Shown in pieces: positions 24,091 to 34,975 of a stretch of DNA of 64,000 nucleotides. Position 1 is the stretch's first letter. Every line of letters begins with the position of its first letter. Source of the stretch: Ehretia macrophylla (taxonomy: Eukaryota; Streptophyta; Magnoliopsida; Boraginales; Ehretiaceae). The DNA is taken from assembly GCA_037974665.1 (NCBI GenBank), contig CM075783.1, forward strand, positions 10,235,262 to 10,299,261, read 5' to 3'. A program made the position numbers and the translations under genes. The notes under the pieces were generated by a model. It saw nothing but the letters and a program-made list of their open reading frames with translations, was not told the DNA's origin and searched no databases.

Positions 24091-25085
24091 TTTGTTAGGA
24101 GAAAACCTTGTATAATGATGCAAAAATGATGGATTTGACTGTTATGAAACCCTCTAGTACATTAATAAGTCCACTTGAACTACTAACTCTACAAATGCAC
24201 AAAATTCTATGGGAAAAATTCTATTTTGGTCCATGAATTTATCACAAAATCCCCCATGAACATGGAGATCTATCCAAATTCCCTTATTCAGCTTAAAGGT
24301 TAATGAAATTCTAACGATCAAACATTTTGGTGCAATTAAGTTATTTAATTGTTACAAGTTGCATATCTCATCCCATACTCATTATGATGCTTAATCATCT
24401 GTCAAACGAAGAGAACTATGTTAATAGTCTAAAGAGTCGCAAATGATATTTATGATTGCAGTCAAGATAAAGAGTAGGGATTCTAATAAATTACTTTTGA
24501 GCATTTAGTCAAGCAACTGGTACTTGTTGAGCTTCGAGTAAAGTACAAAACAAGAGTATACAAATTGAGAACTCTTCCAGTTTTGGAGCATAAGCATATG
24601 ACAGTCTTTGTCACAATTATAAGAAGCATGTTGACACTCTTACAGATGCTCTTAAAAGTCTTAAACAAATGGATTTGAGATACACCAACAAACCAAAAAA
24701 TAAATTTGCAAGCAAATTCATCCACACCATTTGTGCTCCTTGTAGTATTATTTGCAAATCATTGAAGCCTATAAAATGTTTTGAAGTTGATAAGGTAAAA
24801 GTACGAGTATTCCAACACGAATATGTGTACAGTTGACCTATTAAAAAAAATGGGCTTCAGTATCGTGTGATAAGTTCCAATGATGATCGTATGATAAAAA
24901 TTTCGACCTCGATCTCTACCCGACGACATGACTACATTGGACAACACCCAAATATCATTAATTTATTTATTTAATTTGAATACATTTATTGAATACTACA
25001 TATGTACATAAGTGAAAAAATAAAATGACATTTATCGTGATAATTGTTATAGTATATATAAATTCAGATAATTCATTATATGTAG
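24091..25085. other. Unique sequence after duplication copy 1, no gene seen
   Basis: AT-rich. Open frames at 24483-24725 and 24759-24947 have no recognisable domain. The CACTA C coding remnant begins at 25086. Confidence 0.4.
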
Positions 25086-26750
25086 CTAATCATCATTATC
25101 ATCTTCATCTTCATCTTCTTCTTCTTTGTCTTCTTCATGTTCAACATGTAAACCATATAGATCCTCTTCCAATATCTCAATGTTTCCACCCGACTCATGA
25201 CAAAGTGGAGGCAACTATGTATCATTTGGTTGTACAACATGCTCATTGATCTCATCTGACTGAAAAGTTGATTGGTTTTCCATTTCAGACTCTTCTCTGG
25301 GCACATCAAAGTAATTTCTTGGTTTGATTTTACATATATCCTACCAATCTACTTGATCCCTCTTAGCACCAGGATACTTACAGTAGTACACTTGATGTGC
25401 TTGCTATGCTAACACAAATGGTTCATATCTTGGATATTTTCTCTTCACATTGACCTCAACTTGTTTATACTTGGGATGCTTCTAAACACTTTCATCCTTA
25501 GTCGAATCAAACTAGTCACACTTGAAAAGAACGACCTTTGTATGTTTATTTGTTAGATTATGGTATTCCAATTGAATAATATCATTTAACATTCCATAGT
25601 AGTCACCATCTTTGGTACTACCATCATATGTCTCTTTAACGAACACTCCACTATTTATTGTGGACTTGGATGGCCCATATACCAAAGTGTGAAATTGGTA
25701 TCCGTTGACCAAGTACCTTGACCATGTGCGTACCCTCCTACTTGGCCACATAAAAAGATATTTTACTTGATCATCTAGACTATTGGTGTAGGCTAGTTGC
25801 ATAACATGGAGTTTACCGAAAGTTAAAGTGTACATTACTAATTACAATGGAAACCATTAGAAGAACATTAATTAGATATGTACTTATATGGCCACATAAT
25901 TATTTTAGAAAGAGATTGCCAATACGATATTGAATATGTGATAGAGTCAATAAGGGACAATCTCTGAAAATATTTCTCTCGAACATCCTGGAAGCAATAT
26001 ATGTGGTTCATATTACATGTATCTAGTCCTCCAAACACCTTGAAAATATGTACAAAATGTCATGACCATACCTGATATAAGGGTAAATCTTTGGGCCATT
26101 CATCAACACATAAAGGTGTGCTACATGCAGCTCTTGATCGTCCAACATCCGATATTTTAACTTCCCTAATGGACAACTTGGGCAGGTAAATATAGATAAG
26201 CATTTTTCAGGGTAGTCCTTATCGCTATATTGGTCATTTTTACCAATATTTCTAGTTTTAGTTGTCACGTACGGTTCGAAATAATAAGAATAAAAGGTTG
26301 CTGTTTCGAGGATGTGATAAGCTTCACATATAGATCTCTCAGCCCATTATTTATTCTTTACTCTCTTTTTCAAATGATTCAAGAATCTCTTGAAAGGATA
26401 CATCCACCGATATTGTACATGATAATCGCATATTTGTTTATATACCAAGTGAATTGACAAATGATCCATTGAATCGAAGAAGACATGGATTAAGATATTT
26501 TTGAATTGAAGAAGGAGTGGACTAAGATATTTTCCAAGTTGCAAAGGGTCACGACAATATTTTCTTGCATCCTTTCTAGTTCTTGTCTTTGAAGCGTTGT
26601 GCAACATGTCTCTAAAGAATGAACTTAGTTGGATAAAAGCTTCCCAAACATGTCTAGGTATTACCTTACGTAAGGCTATAAGAATCAATCTCTCCATAAA
26701 GATATTACAATTATGACTCTTCATATGTGACATCTTTAGATCTTTCATGT
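25086..26750 (-). pseudogene. CACTA C transposase remnant (DUF4218, DUF4216, acidic tail)
   Basis: Minus-strand relic. At 26748-26347: KSHNCNIFMERLILIALRK, then the family's HL.IHL.Y and QYRWMYPFKRFLNHLKK (DUF4218). At 26268-26023: CPSCPLGKLKYR, QELHVAHLYVLMNG, YPYIRYG. At 25835-25512: WPSRRVRTWSRYLVNGYQFHT, YYGMLNDIIQLEYHN and VVLFKCD (DUF4216). The protein ends EDKEEEDEDEDDNDD-stop at 25086-25088. The order matches CACTA B closely, so it is the same or a sister family. Several stops and phase changes separate the pieces. No TNP2 core, tnpA or terminal repeats were found nearby, so this is a truncated fragment. Confidence 0.85.
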
Positions 26751-27703
26751 CAACTAGATATTACAAGCTTAAAATACATACAACTTGACCATCTTTTTCA
26801 CACATATCTCATCTTCTTCACAAGCTTAGCTTCTTAAAAGGTTCAGCTTCCTTACATAGCGTATGACTATCAAAATTTCACAATACACAATGTATAGGTT
26901 TAAAACACGTACATTTATCTTCTTCACAAAGTCAATTATTATCAAGGTTGCACAAATTTGAGAAAAAACTCATTTTTTTACAAGCTCATCTTCTTCACAC
27001 AACCTATCTCATGAAGTTTTTCATTGAAGCAAGTGGGTTATTATTGTTTAATTATAGTTTTATCTACCTTGAGAATACATTGTGCGTTTTGGTGTTAATA
27101 TGAATTGTGTGTTTTGGTAGTTGTGGATAACTTGTTGATTGTAACTTTAATTCATTCTGAAAGTTATACAACGAAGGGCGTTATTTTTAACTTTTTTTTT
27201 TCCATATGAGAGGGCTTAATACGTAACATTTTCTATATCAGTGTGATTATTACAAAATCTTTTTCATATCAGATGGGTAAAATATAACATTTCGAGGCAC
27301 GTAAATACAATAATTCCATGACCAAAAAACACATAAAATATAACCTTTTTCCCAACAAGTAAATGCAACAATTCTACTGGTAATAATGACTTTAATTCTT
27401 GGAGACATCAACCTTAGAATATAAAGGAAACAAGTAATTGCAGTCTTTCACTTTAATATCAAAATAATAATGACTATAACTAATAAATAAAAAAAAGATA
27501 AGACAACACAAAAGGAACATTTTCATCATCTCGACATTTTTGTAGATTTTAGTCAATGTCATCTCAACATGATTAGTCTTTTATGTCACGGGATACATGA
27601 CATATTCATTATCACTCTCATCATCATCACTTTCCTCTTCCATGTTATGAGAGACAGCACGTTGAAAAATCTAATCCACTAAAAGTTTCACACAATAAAT
27701 CTC
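26751..27703. other. Non-coding DNA between CACTA C and copia 3
   Basis: AT-rich. The only hint of coding is a minus-strand acidic C-terminus at about 27660-27576 (MEEESDDDESDNEYVMYPVT then stop). It resembles the acidic tails of transposases in this window but has no domain attached. Confidence 0.35.
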
Positions 27704-27708
27704 ATAAC

Positions 27709-28039
27709 TGTTATAAACTAAAACATAAATACCAAGAAAGTAATACTAAAACAAGAGAGAATTTGAGAGAGTAAGATTATTGATTTCTTCAAGTGTATAT
27801 CCTTCTTACCAACTCCTTCTATTTATAGAGTTTTCTACCATCTTGATGACATACTCATTACATCACATTTACATCACATTCTATATACATATAATAATCT
27901 CCACTATACAAGAATCCTATAAGTATCTTTGACCAACAATTGTAGTAATCTTCCACTTAGGCAAGGATCCTATGAATAAATCCCTTTATCTTGATAAGTA
28001 CATAACAATAAATATCCATAACATCGTATTTTCATAACA
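27709..28039 (-). repeat. 3' LTR of copia 3
   Basis: TG...CA, 331 bp, direct match to 33453-33772. Contains TATTTATAGAG, a possible TATA region in the + reading only. Preceded by ATAAC. Confidence 0.92.
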
Positions 28040-28071
28040 CTCCTCCTTGGATATTCATTCTTTAAGAATAT

Positions 28072-28610
28072 GCCTCGTTAAAACCTTACTAAGAAAAAAC
28101 CCAGTGGGATAAAAATCTTAGTGAAGGAAAAATAGTACGATATTCTTAGTATACGCTTCTTGAGCTGCCTCATTAAAAACCTTGCTAGGAAAACCCATTG
28201 GGGGTAAAACCCATGCAAAGGAAAAAAGAGTGCAGGGCGTATATGTTTCTTGTATTGCCTCATTAAAAACCTTGCCGGTAAAACCCTCTGGGACAAAATT
28301 GTGCAGAGGAAAAAAGAGTGTAGGGCATATAAGACTCCCCCTCATGTGAATATAGCAATAATGATCACAAAGTTGACACATGCCAATTTTGATAGCTAGT
28401 TCATCAGGGGCAATTCCTTTTTGTGGACATTCCAGTAACATTTTTACTTTTCTGAATTTGATGAGAACTTGTACTACGTCTATCTTGAATTCAAATAGAA
28501 TCTTAGTGTGACCTACTCGTATTTGGTTTGCCTCGTTAAAACCTTACTAGGAAAAATCCAATGGAAAAAAACCTTGGTGAAGGAAAAAGAATATGGCGCA
28601 AAAATACATT
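28072..28610. repeat. About 90-bp tandem repeats in copia 3 near its 3' end
   Basis: Units start GCCTCGTTAAAACC or GCCTCATTAAAAACC at about 28072, 28167 and 28257, with a fourth, displaced copy at about 28530. Each has TTGC or TACTAGGAAAAACCCA, then a purine-rich segment with GAAGGAAAAA or GAGGAAAAAAG. They lie between the LTR and the RNase H relic, in the 3' untranslated part of the element. Confidence 0.85.
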
Positions 28611-28728
28611 TTCCCCCTCAGTGCAACATGACTCATGGGTGACAGATCTCAATCATATACATTCTCAACCAGCCACATGAATTGTCATAATCTTAGCATG
28701 ATTTCAAGATGCAACATTCATGACCTGT

Positions 28729-28920
28729 TTAATGCATCGCCACGAAATACTTGTCACCACAAGTGAATACATAGGCTGTATGTGATCTTACTTTGTGGGG
28801 GTCAGGTAAATAGTTGGTATCTGTAGGGCCGACATATGATGATTTTAATGCTCTTGAATAAGATAAGTTCATATGTGATATTCCACATATGTAGCACAAC
28901 CCTTCACATTGGAGCTGCAC
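28729..28920 (-). pseudogene. RNase H relic of copia 3
   Basis: The minus-strand frame contains NYLPDPHKVRSHTAYVFTCGD, which matches the copia RNase H region that usually reads YLSDPHKA-RSQTGYVFT. Catalytic surroundings are lost. Short, but the motif is distinctive and in the expected place before the 3' LTR. Confidence 0.7.
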
Positions 28921-30419
28921 TATACTTGACTAACAAATTAACCAAAACACAATATACTATATTGTATTATCAACATGATATATTAGTGCATTAATTGTAC
29001 TCAAATATGGTGCTTTGAGACCAATAACTCTTGATGAGTCATTATAGTATTTATCAACATATATAACAAATGCATATGATAATCAAAAGCAAATATGTCA
29101 TGATATCATAATATTCTAAGAAAATTCTATTTCATTATCCCAATATATTTTCTTCTATACAAAGATATTTGTAATCAAATAAATTTCTCGAGATTTTCAT
29201 TCATATGCTTCAAGCATATATAGTCCTTCTAGGACTTCAATATAAATATTATTATCATGTGAATATATGCTTCAGGCATATAAAGTCCTTCCAAGACTTA
29301 ATATCATTATCACATAAATATATGCTACCAGCATATATAAAGGCTTTCTGAGACTTCAATAATATTATCATGTGATTTATATAGGTAAACTATTATCATA
29401 TTCATAAGACGCATATGAAGTCCTTTTTCAAAATTACCAGGCTAATATCAATATGATTTTTTCAGAGAATATACACCAAGGTATAATCACACAGCGTACT
29501 AACCCATTCCTTGTTTGCCTTTAAACAATTTAAGGGAAAGACAACTATTATGATTAATTCCTTGAAATTTCTCATAGTGATGTGGGATTGATTTATTGAT
29601 TTCGTACAATGTTCCCCCTCAATCCCATCAACAACTATACATATTTTATGTGCATTTCAACAACTAGACATATGCCATGTCAATAAATATTTCATCAACC
29701 ATACATATGTCATTTCAATGAGTATTTGAGCAATCATACATATGTCATATGCACTCATTTTATGCCTATATTGCATCTCATTGATTATATTGGTCAATCA
29801 TTTATTTGTCGACATTCTTTTGTGGACTTGTAATTTAAGATCCTCGATTTCTTTCATACCATGAGTAGCTACTGCAATTTTCAAAAGTTGATCATGATCA
29901 ATTTCTATTGTTGGTTCCCTTCATTTCTAGGAGTAATTTAACTGAGTAAGATCTCTTTAGTCTCAATACTTTTAATATTCACATCATTTTCAGGTACATG
30001 ATACTCTCGTGGAGTAATATTTCTCAGTTATATTTTCAACTCCTTGTTTTGACATATGCAAGATATCAAATAATTCAAAAATGCCAACTCGCATATTTTG
30101 TTCCTTTATCTATGGAACCGATATGTATACCACCCTTTCGGTGTGTAGTAGACGTTATTTTTTTATATGTGTTTTAATTAAAACATTAATTCTAATATAT
30201 AGGAGCAATTAAAGCTGGTATATGTGACTTTAGTCACAATATTTGCAATTCGGGAATACATTTTATACGAGGATCAATATGATAAACTTGCTATAGAAAT
30301 ATTTATTGTTCCACTTTTGTTTTTCTCTTCCTGATATTGAGAATATTATTTCATTAATTAACAAAATATGCTATTGAAACTGATCCCTTCAATGTCCCAA
30401 TATAATATTTGATGTGGTT

Positions 30420-31230
30420 TCATAAATTCTCAATTTCTTTTATAAACCTATCTTTATGCGCTTGTGGGGAATAACAGAAACATACATTGCACAAAACATC
30501 CTTAGATGGGATTCGAATAATGGGGAGTATATAATTCAAACAGTTGGCTTTGTTTGAATAATTGTTGCAGCATATGATGCCTATGTCCTCAACAGGACCA
30601 GACTTAGTCAGTAATAATATTGGTCTAGCATTTAGTTGCAAGTATTTAATAAAGGTTTCAGCTAGACCATATGTGTGTGAGTCACATAATGCTCAACACA
30701 AATCCTAATATACACTATCATTAAATGAATGGGATGTAAAATTTTCTTCATTATCAAGATGAGTTATCTTGATTGTATTATCCAAAAATTGTGCCCATAG
30801 TGACTATGCGGTTGTTATTTACGCGTCACTATTTGTATAGTACCCGGCATGCCACTATTCGAACAGTACCTGGCAACTCCATTATTCAAACAGTACTATT
30901 CACGATACTGTTCACATGTGTTACTATTTATCTTCTAATAATGTATTCTTGCATGCCACATTCACAGTAGATAATATTCTCACATGTGATTATCATATTG
31001 GGGTATCGATTAATAAAATATCGAAATGATCCACATGATTGAATAATAGGCTTGCATATATCCCTTTGAATCATTTCTCGAAATACAGAATTTCTGATAT
31101 CAATTTTAATGAGGGATGGCCTTTTAATTAATTTTCCTTGGGTACAAGCAGTACATGAAAAGTTATTTGGTAACAAAATTCTTTGATTCTTTAATCGGTG
31201 CTCATATGAATTTGCAATAATTCTTCTCAT
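30420..31230 (-). pseudogene. Integrase relics of copia 3
   Basis: At 31230-30928 the minus frame reads RRIIANSYEHRLKNQRIL, then FSCTACTQGKLIKRPS, RDICKPI and CGSFRYFINRYP. This is the zinc-binding pre-integrase region and the start of the copia integrase core, where the family has GDICGPI-type and YFM-VLID-type motifs. At 30641-30420 a weaker trace (QLNARPILLLTK, SPQAHKDRF) fits the end of the integrase. First catalytic Asp region altered; no continuous frame. Confidence 0.72.
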
Positions 31231-33434
31231 ATCATATCAAAGTATAGAACACTCGGTGCCTATATAAATTTACAATAATTATTCTCATATCATGTCAAAG
31301 TATAGAACACTTTGGATCCAATATCTTATGGTTCATTAGTGGGTGTTCATAAGATTTTTTCATGAATTCATTTCATTATCGTGACACCCATACCACACAA
31401 GTGATCATTTCAACGCTTGAAAAAACTAGGATCATTATATCTTTTCTCAACTGCTCATATAGTTGTATGAGAAGACTCATATATAGAGTAGGATTATTTG
31501 AACCATTACAAGGCCATAAAATATATTGAATAAGACCAATATTACAATAACATTCATGGCAACAACCGTGTCAATTGCTATATTCATAGGAATAATAATG
31601 CTAAAAATATATTCATCGAGTAAGATATATTTATTTTGTTCATCATACTACAATAAAATTATATATGAGAACATAAAATCGTATAACTCCAAGTTATAAA
31701 TTGCAAGTGGATATTCATAATAATATGACACCGTTCAATAGCTTCAAACGATTAACGGGCTACAAATGAAATAAAGATTAAAGTACAAGAGTTTAATCAA
31801 AATCTCAAATTCAACCATCTAAAATACAATTATTTTTACCAAAAGATTCAGATCTATGATATAGATCCTTATTGTTATAATTTTAATCAAGTTTCACATT
31901 TATATTCAAAATTACAAACTTGACTAAAATGAAGAAATAAATAAGGACATAAGTAATATACATATAAAAATTAGAACTACATCCCTGCACTCATCCATTG
32001 ATAATCTCTGATTTTTTTTCTCGGTGTTGCAGGTGAGGGAGAGGATGAGAGAAAGATGATGAAGAAGTGGAAAGTGCGGCACAATGATGGAGAGAAAGAA
32101 TAAATAGGGTATTGGGTCAAACCCTAATGGTTTGGTCAAATAAACAGTGTCGTGAATGAATAGTACCACGTGAACAATATAATATGAATAGTATCATGTG
32201 AATAGCAAGCACCAACGGTTACTATTTCAACAATATCATGAATAGTACTACATGAATAGTAAACACTGATATGAGTTTTAACTATACAGTTTATTACAGC
32301 TCAAGACTGTATCTCACAAATCATAGTGAATCAACCATTATTATATTAAACATTATTATTGTCACCTTTAACTTTTGTCTACCATCTTTTGTTTACTTCT
32401 CTTTCTTTTTCTTTTGTCACCCTTTTTTAATCTTGACTATCATAAAAAAATGCAATAGATCTTTCCAATAAAGTGGAATAGATTGCATCTAGCGAGCTCT
32501 TTGTTCAGCTCATTTTTTTTTCGGATTACAAAATAAGACTTGAAATACTAAATCGGTGACTGAAAATAAGATTATAATATTTTAACATAACACATAATAG
32601 GTAAGAAATACTGTAAAATATGTTTTTAAGTATAAGTAGACAGTATTTATCTATTTACTTATTTGGATATAACATAAAAGCAATAGCACTATGCTGCAGT
32701 AGAAGATAATTCCAACACAAATCAAATCATTACCTCATATAGTCATATGGGTGGATTAACTAAATGTGTACGTGTCTTAAAAGAAATGTGTACAACACAT
32801 CCTTTTGCATACTCATATATATCATCTTAATATTGACCATTATAGTCTTTGTAAAAGGGTTTCCATCGCCAAAATATCTACCGCCATGGGGCTTGGATTT
32901 GGGTTCAATACCAAAATAGTTAGATATAAATAATTATTAAGTTTGATTAGAATTGTAAGAGAAGTTAGTGATAAGTTAGACATAAATAATGTTAAAATTG
33001 TTAGAAAAGTTAGTGAGGAGTTAGATATAAATAAATGTTAGAACTGTAAGAAAAGTTAGTGTTAGATATAAATAATGTTAGGATATTGTCAGAAAAGTTT
33101 GTAATAAGTTATAATCAAATTGGGAACAAGAAAAATTTAGTCCAATAACAATTTCAATATCCTTGTGAGCAACGGTAATTAGGTCCAAAGATCAATCCAA
33201 CATTCTTTTAAGTGACGAAATTTTATGTCCAAAATTTGCAAGTCCGAGCAAAAGTTCATTTGGTTAAATATTAATTTTCATGTCCAAAGTCTAGTTATTT
33301 ATACTTTTAACTCTATGATTGTAATATATTAACTAATCTATAACATATAATCAAAAGGTAATTGAAAAAGGAAGGATTATATGTACCTTTGATAATGAAG
33401 TGGTCGGATACTTCGTTGTTTGCTACTTCGGCAG
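31231..33434. other. Rest of copia 3 interior, gag and protease not recognised
   Basis: The gag-protease region is expected here, but no zinc knuckle or protease motif can be read on the minus strand. Clusters of GAATAGTA or TACTATTC motifs occur at 32140-32270 and, in inverted orientation, at 30820-30920. Confidence 0.5.
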
Positions 33435-33452
33435 AGTTTCCTGCTGATAACG
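33435..33452 (-). promoter_or_regulatory. Putative primer-binding site of copia 3
   Basis: Minus strand directly after the 5' LTR reads CGTTATCAGCAGGAAACT. The phrase ACGTTATCAGCA follows the 5' LTR in a common group of plant copia elements. It is not the initiator-methionine form seen in copia 1 and 2, and I did not identify the tRNA. Confidence 0.6.
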
Positions 33453-33772
33453 TGTTATAAACTAAAACATAAATACTAAGAAAGTAATACTAAAACAAGA
33501 GAGAATTTGAGAGAGTAAGATTGTTGATTTCTTCAAGTGTATATCCTTCTTACCAACTCCCTATATTTATAGAGTTTTCTACCATCTTGATGACATACTC
33601 ATTACATCACATTACATATACATATAATAATCTCCACTATACAAGAATCTTATAAGCATCTTTGACCAATAATTGTAGTAATCTTCCACTTAGACAAGGA
33701 TCCTATGAATAAATCTCGTCATCTTGATAAATACATAACGATGAATATCCACAACATCGTATTTTTATAACA
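33453..33772 (-). repeat. 5' LTR of copia 3
   Basis: 320-bp partner of 27709-28039, followed by ATAAC at 33773-33777. Transcription would run leftward from here. Confidence 0.92.
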
Positions 33773-33832
33773 ATAACAATGAAATAAGTGTATATTGTAA
33801 AAAATATACAAAAAAATGTAGTAGTGCGAAGT

Positions 33833-34165
33833 CCAACTTGTAACTTTTCTAAAAATCACTTCAATAACAAGTTGAATCAACTAGGTTTACTCCAGAAACA
33901 CGATTGAAAAATGAAATGTGATTGAATTTTACTTGAATCTTAGTTGCTTTCATTGCCACTTGCAGTTGATTTGTGTTGCTTTTGTCAAATTAGTAGTGCA
34001 AAATAAAACATGTATTTTTTCAGAAAATCACTTGAATAACAAATTGCATCATCTGGGTTTACTCCAGAAATACGATTGAGCGATGAAATGTGATTAAATT
34101 TCACTTGAATCGCAGTTGTTTTGATTGTCAATTGCAATTGATTTTTGTTGCTATTTGTCTCTCTC
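33833..34165. repeat. Tandem duplication, about 172-bp period, two copies
   Basis: Both units contain AATCACTT-AATAACAA, GGTTTACTCCAGAAA, ACGATTGA, GAAATGTGATT and a TGTTGC-TTTGTC end. GTTTACTCCAG occurs at about 33885 and 34057. No coding sense. It lies between copia 3 and duplication copy 2. Confidence 0.85.
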
Positions 34166-34456
34166 TCTCTCTAAAAACTTTAATCTTAAACAAGAAATGA
34201 GAATATCTAATGATGTAGGTGCTTTGCTATTTCAAATGAGAGCATTGTGGGTGTCAATTGATGGACACTAATAGATTGGATGTGGGGCGAGTGTGCAATA
34301 TTTTGAAAAACATGAGTCTTACTTATCGAATTTATTTTACAAAGGGTTTAATATGCAATTTCAATAAAAATAGAGAGCTTATCATGTATTTTTTACTCTT
34401 CATGTATTCTACATTTATTTACAATTCTCATAGATCCATAAACTGTACATAATAAC

Positions 34457-34954
34457 TGTTGGAAAGTAAACTTAAATTTGGGCTAAGGATTGGACATCAA
34501 GAATTTGTGCTAAAAATTAATGAATGAGTATTTGAGCTAAGTATTAATACTAAAGCATTCGGGCCAGCTAAAATATTTACTCACTTGGCTCAAAAGAATA
34601 AGAGCATTGCCCAATTGTAAGCCCAATCCCTACATCTAGAGAAATCTTGAAGTTGAGATATTTTCTAGGAAGTATCTAGGAAACATCCAGGGATAAATAT
34701 TTTATTTGGCTAGCTAGAAAAATCTAGGAATATTATCTAGCATATTCCAAGAATCTTCAAAATATCTTGTGTGTAGAATGCTCCTTAAACACTTATAAAT
34801 AGGGGGCAACTTCAAACATTTGGAACCAAGCCAAAGTTGTAATCTTCTCTCCAATACAAGTTCTCTAGTTCATCCAAAAATTCTCCTCTTCCACTTCCTA
34901 AATATTTCTTACATAAGTTTTAGTTCTCTAAATTAGTTTAGGCCTATCACAACA
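34457..34954 (+). repeat. 5' LTR of copia 2
   Basis: 498 bp, TG...CA. TATAAATAGGGGGCAAC near 34795-34810 is a good TATA box for the element's promoter. Confidence 0.93.
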
Positions 34955-34957
34955 AAG

Positions 34958-34970
34958 TGGTATCAGAGCT
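34958..34970 (+). promoter_or_regulatory. Primer-binding site of copia 2
   Basis: TGGTATCAGAGCT three bases after the 5' LTR, the standard initiator-methionine tRNA site of plant copia elements. Confidence 0.92.
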
Positions 34971-34975
34971 AGGTT

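Larger units (their letters stand above)
27709..33772 (-). mobile_element. Degenerate copia retrotransposon 3
   Basis: LTRs of 331 and 320 bp start TGTTATAAACTAAAAC and end TATAACA, about 5% different by my count plus an 11-bp indel. Perfect 5-bp target duplication ATAAC at 27704-27708 and 33773-33777. Next to the left LTR is a purine-rich tract on the minus strand (AAGGAGGAG); next to the right LTR the minus strand reads CGTTATCAGCAGGA. This gives minus orientation. Only scattered relics of pol survive (RNase H at 28729-28920, integrase at 30420-31230). The rest is AT-rich without frames. Confidence 0.92.

Noticed and set aside
28072..28330. Possible CRISPR-like repeat-spacer layout
   Set aside because: Repeats are about 90 bp, diverged, without unique spacers, and inside a plant retrotransposon.
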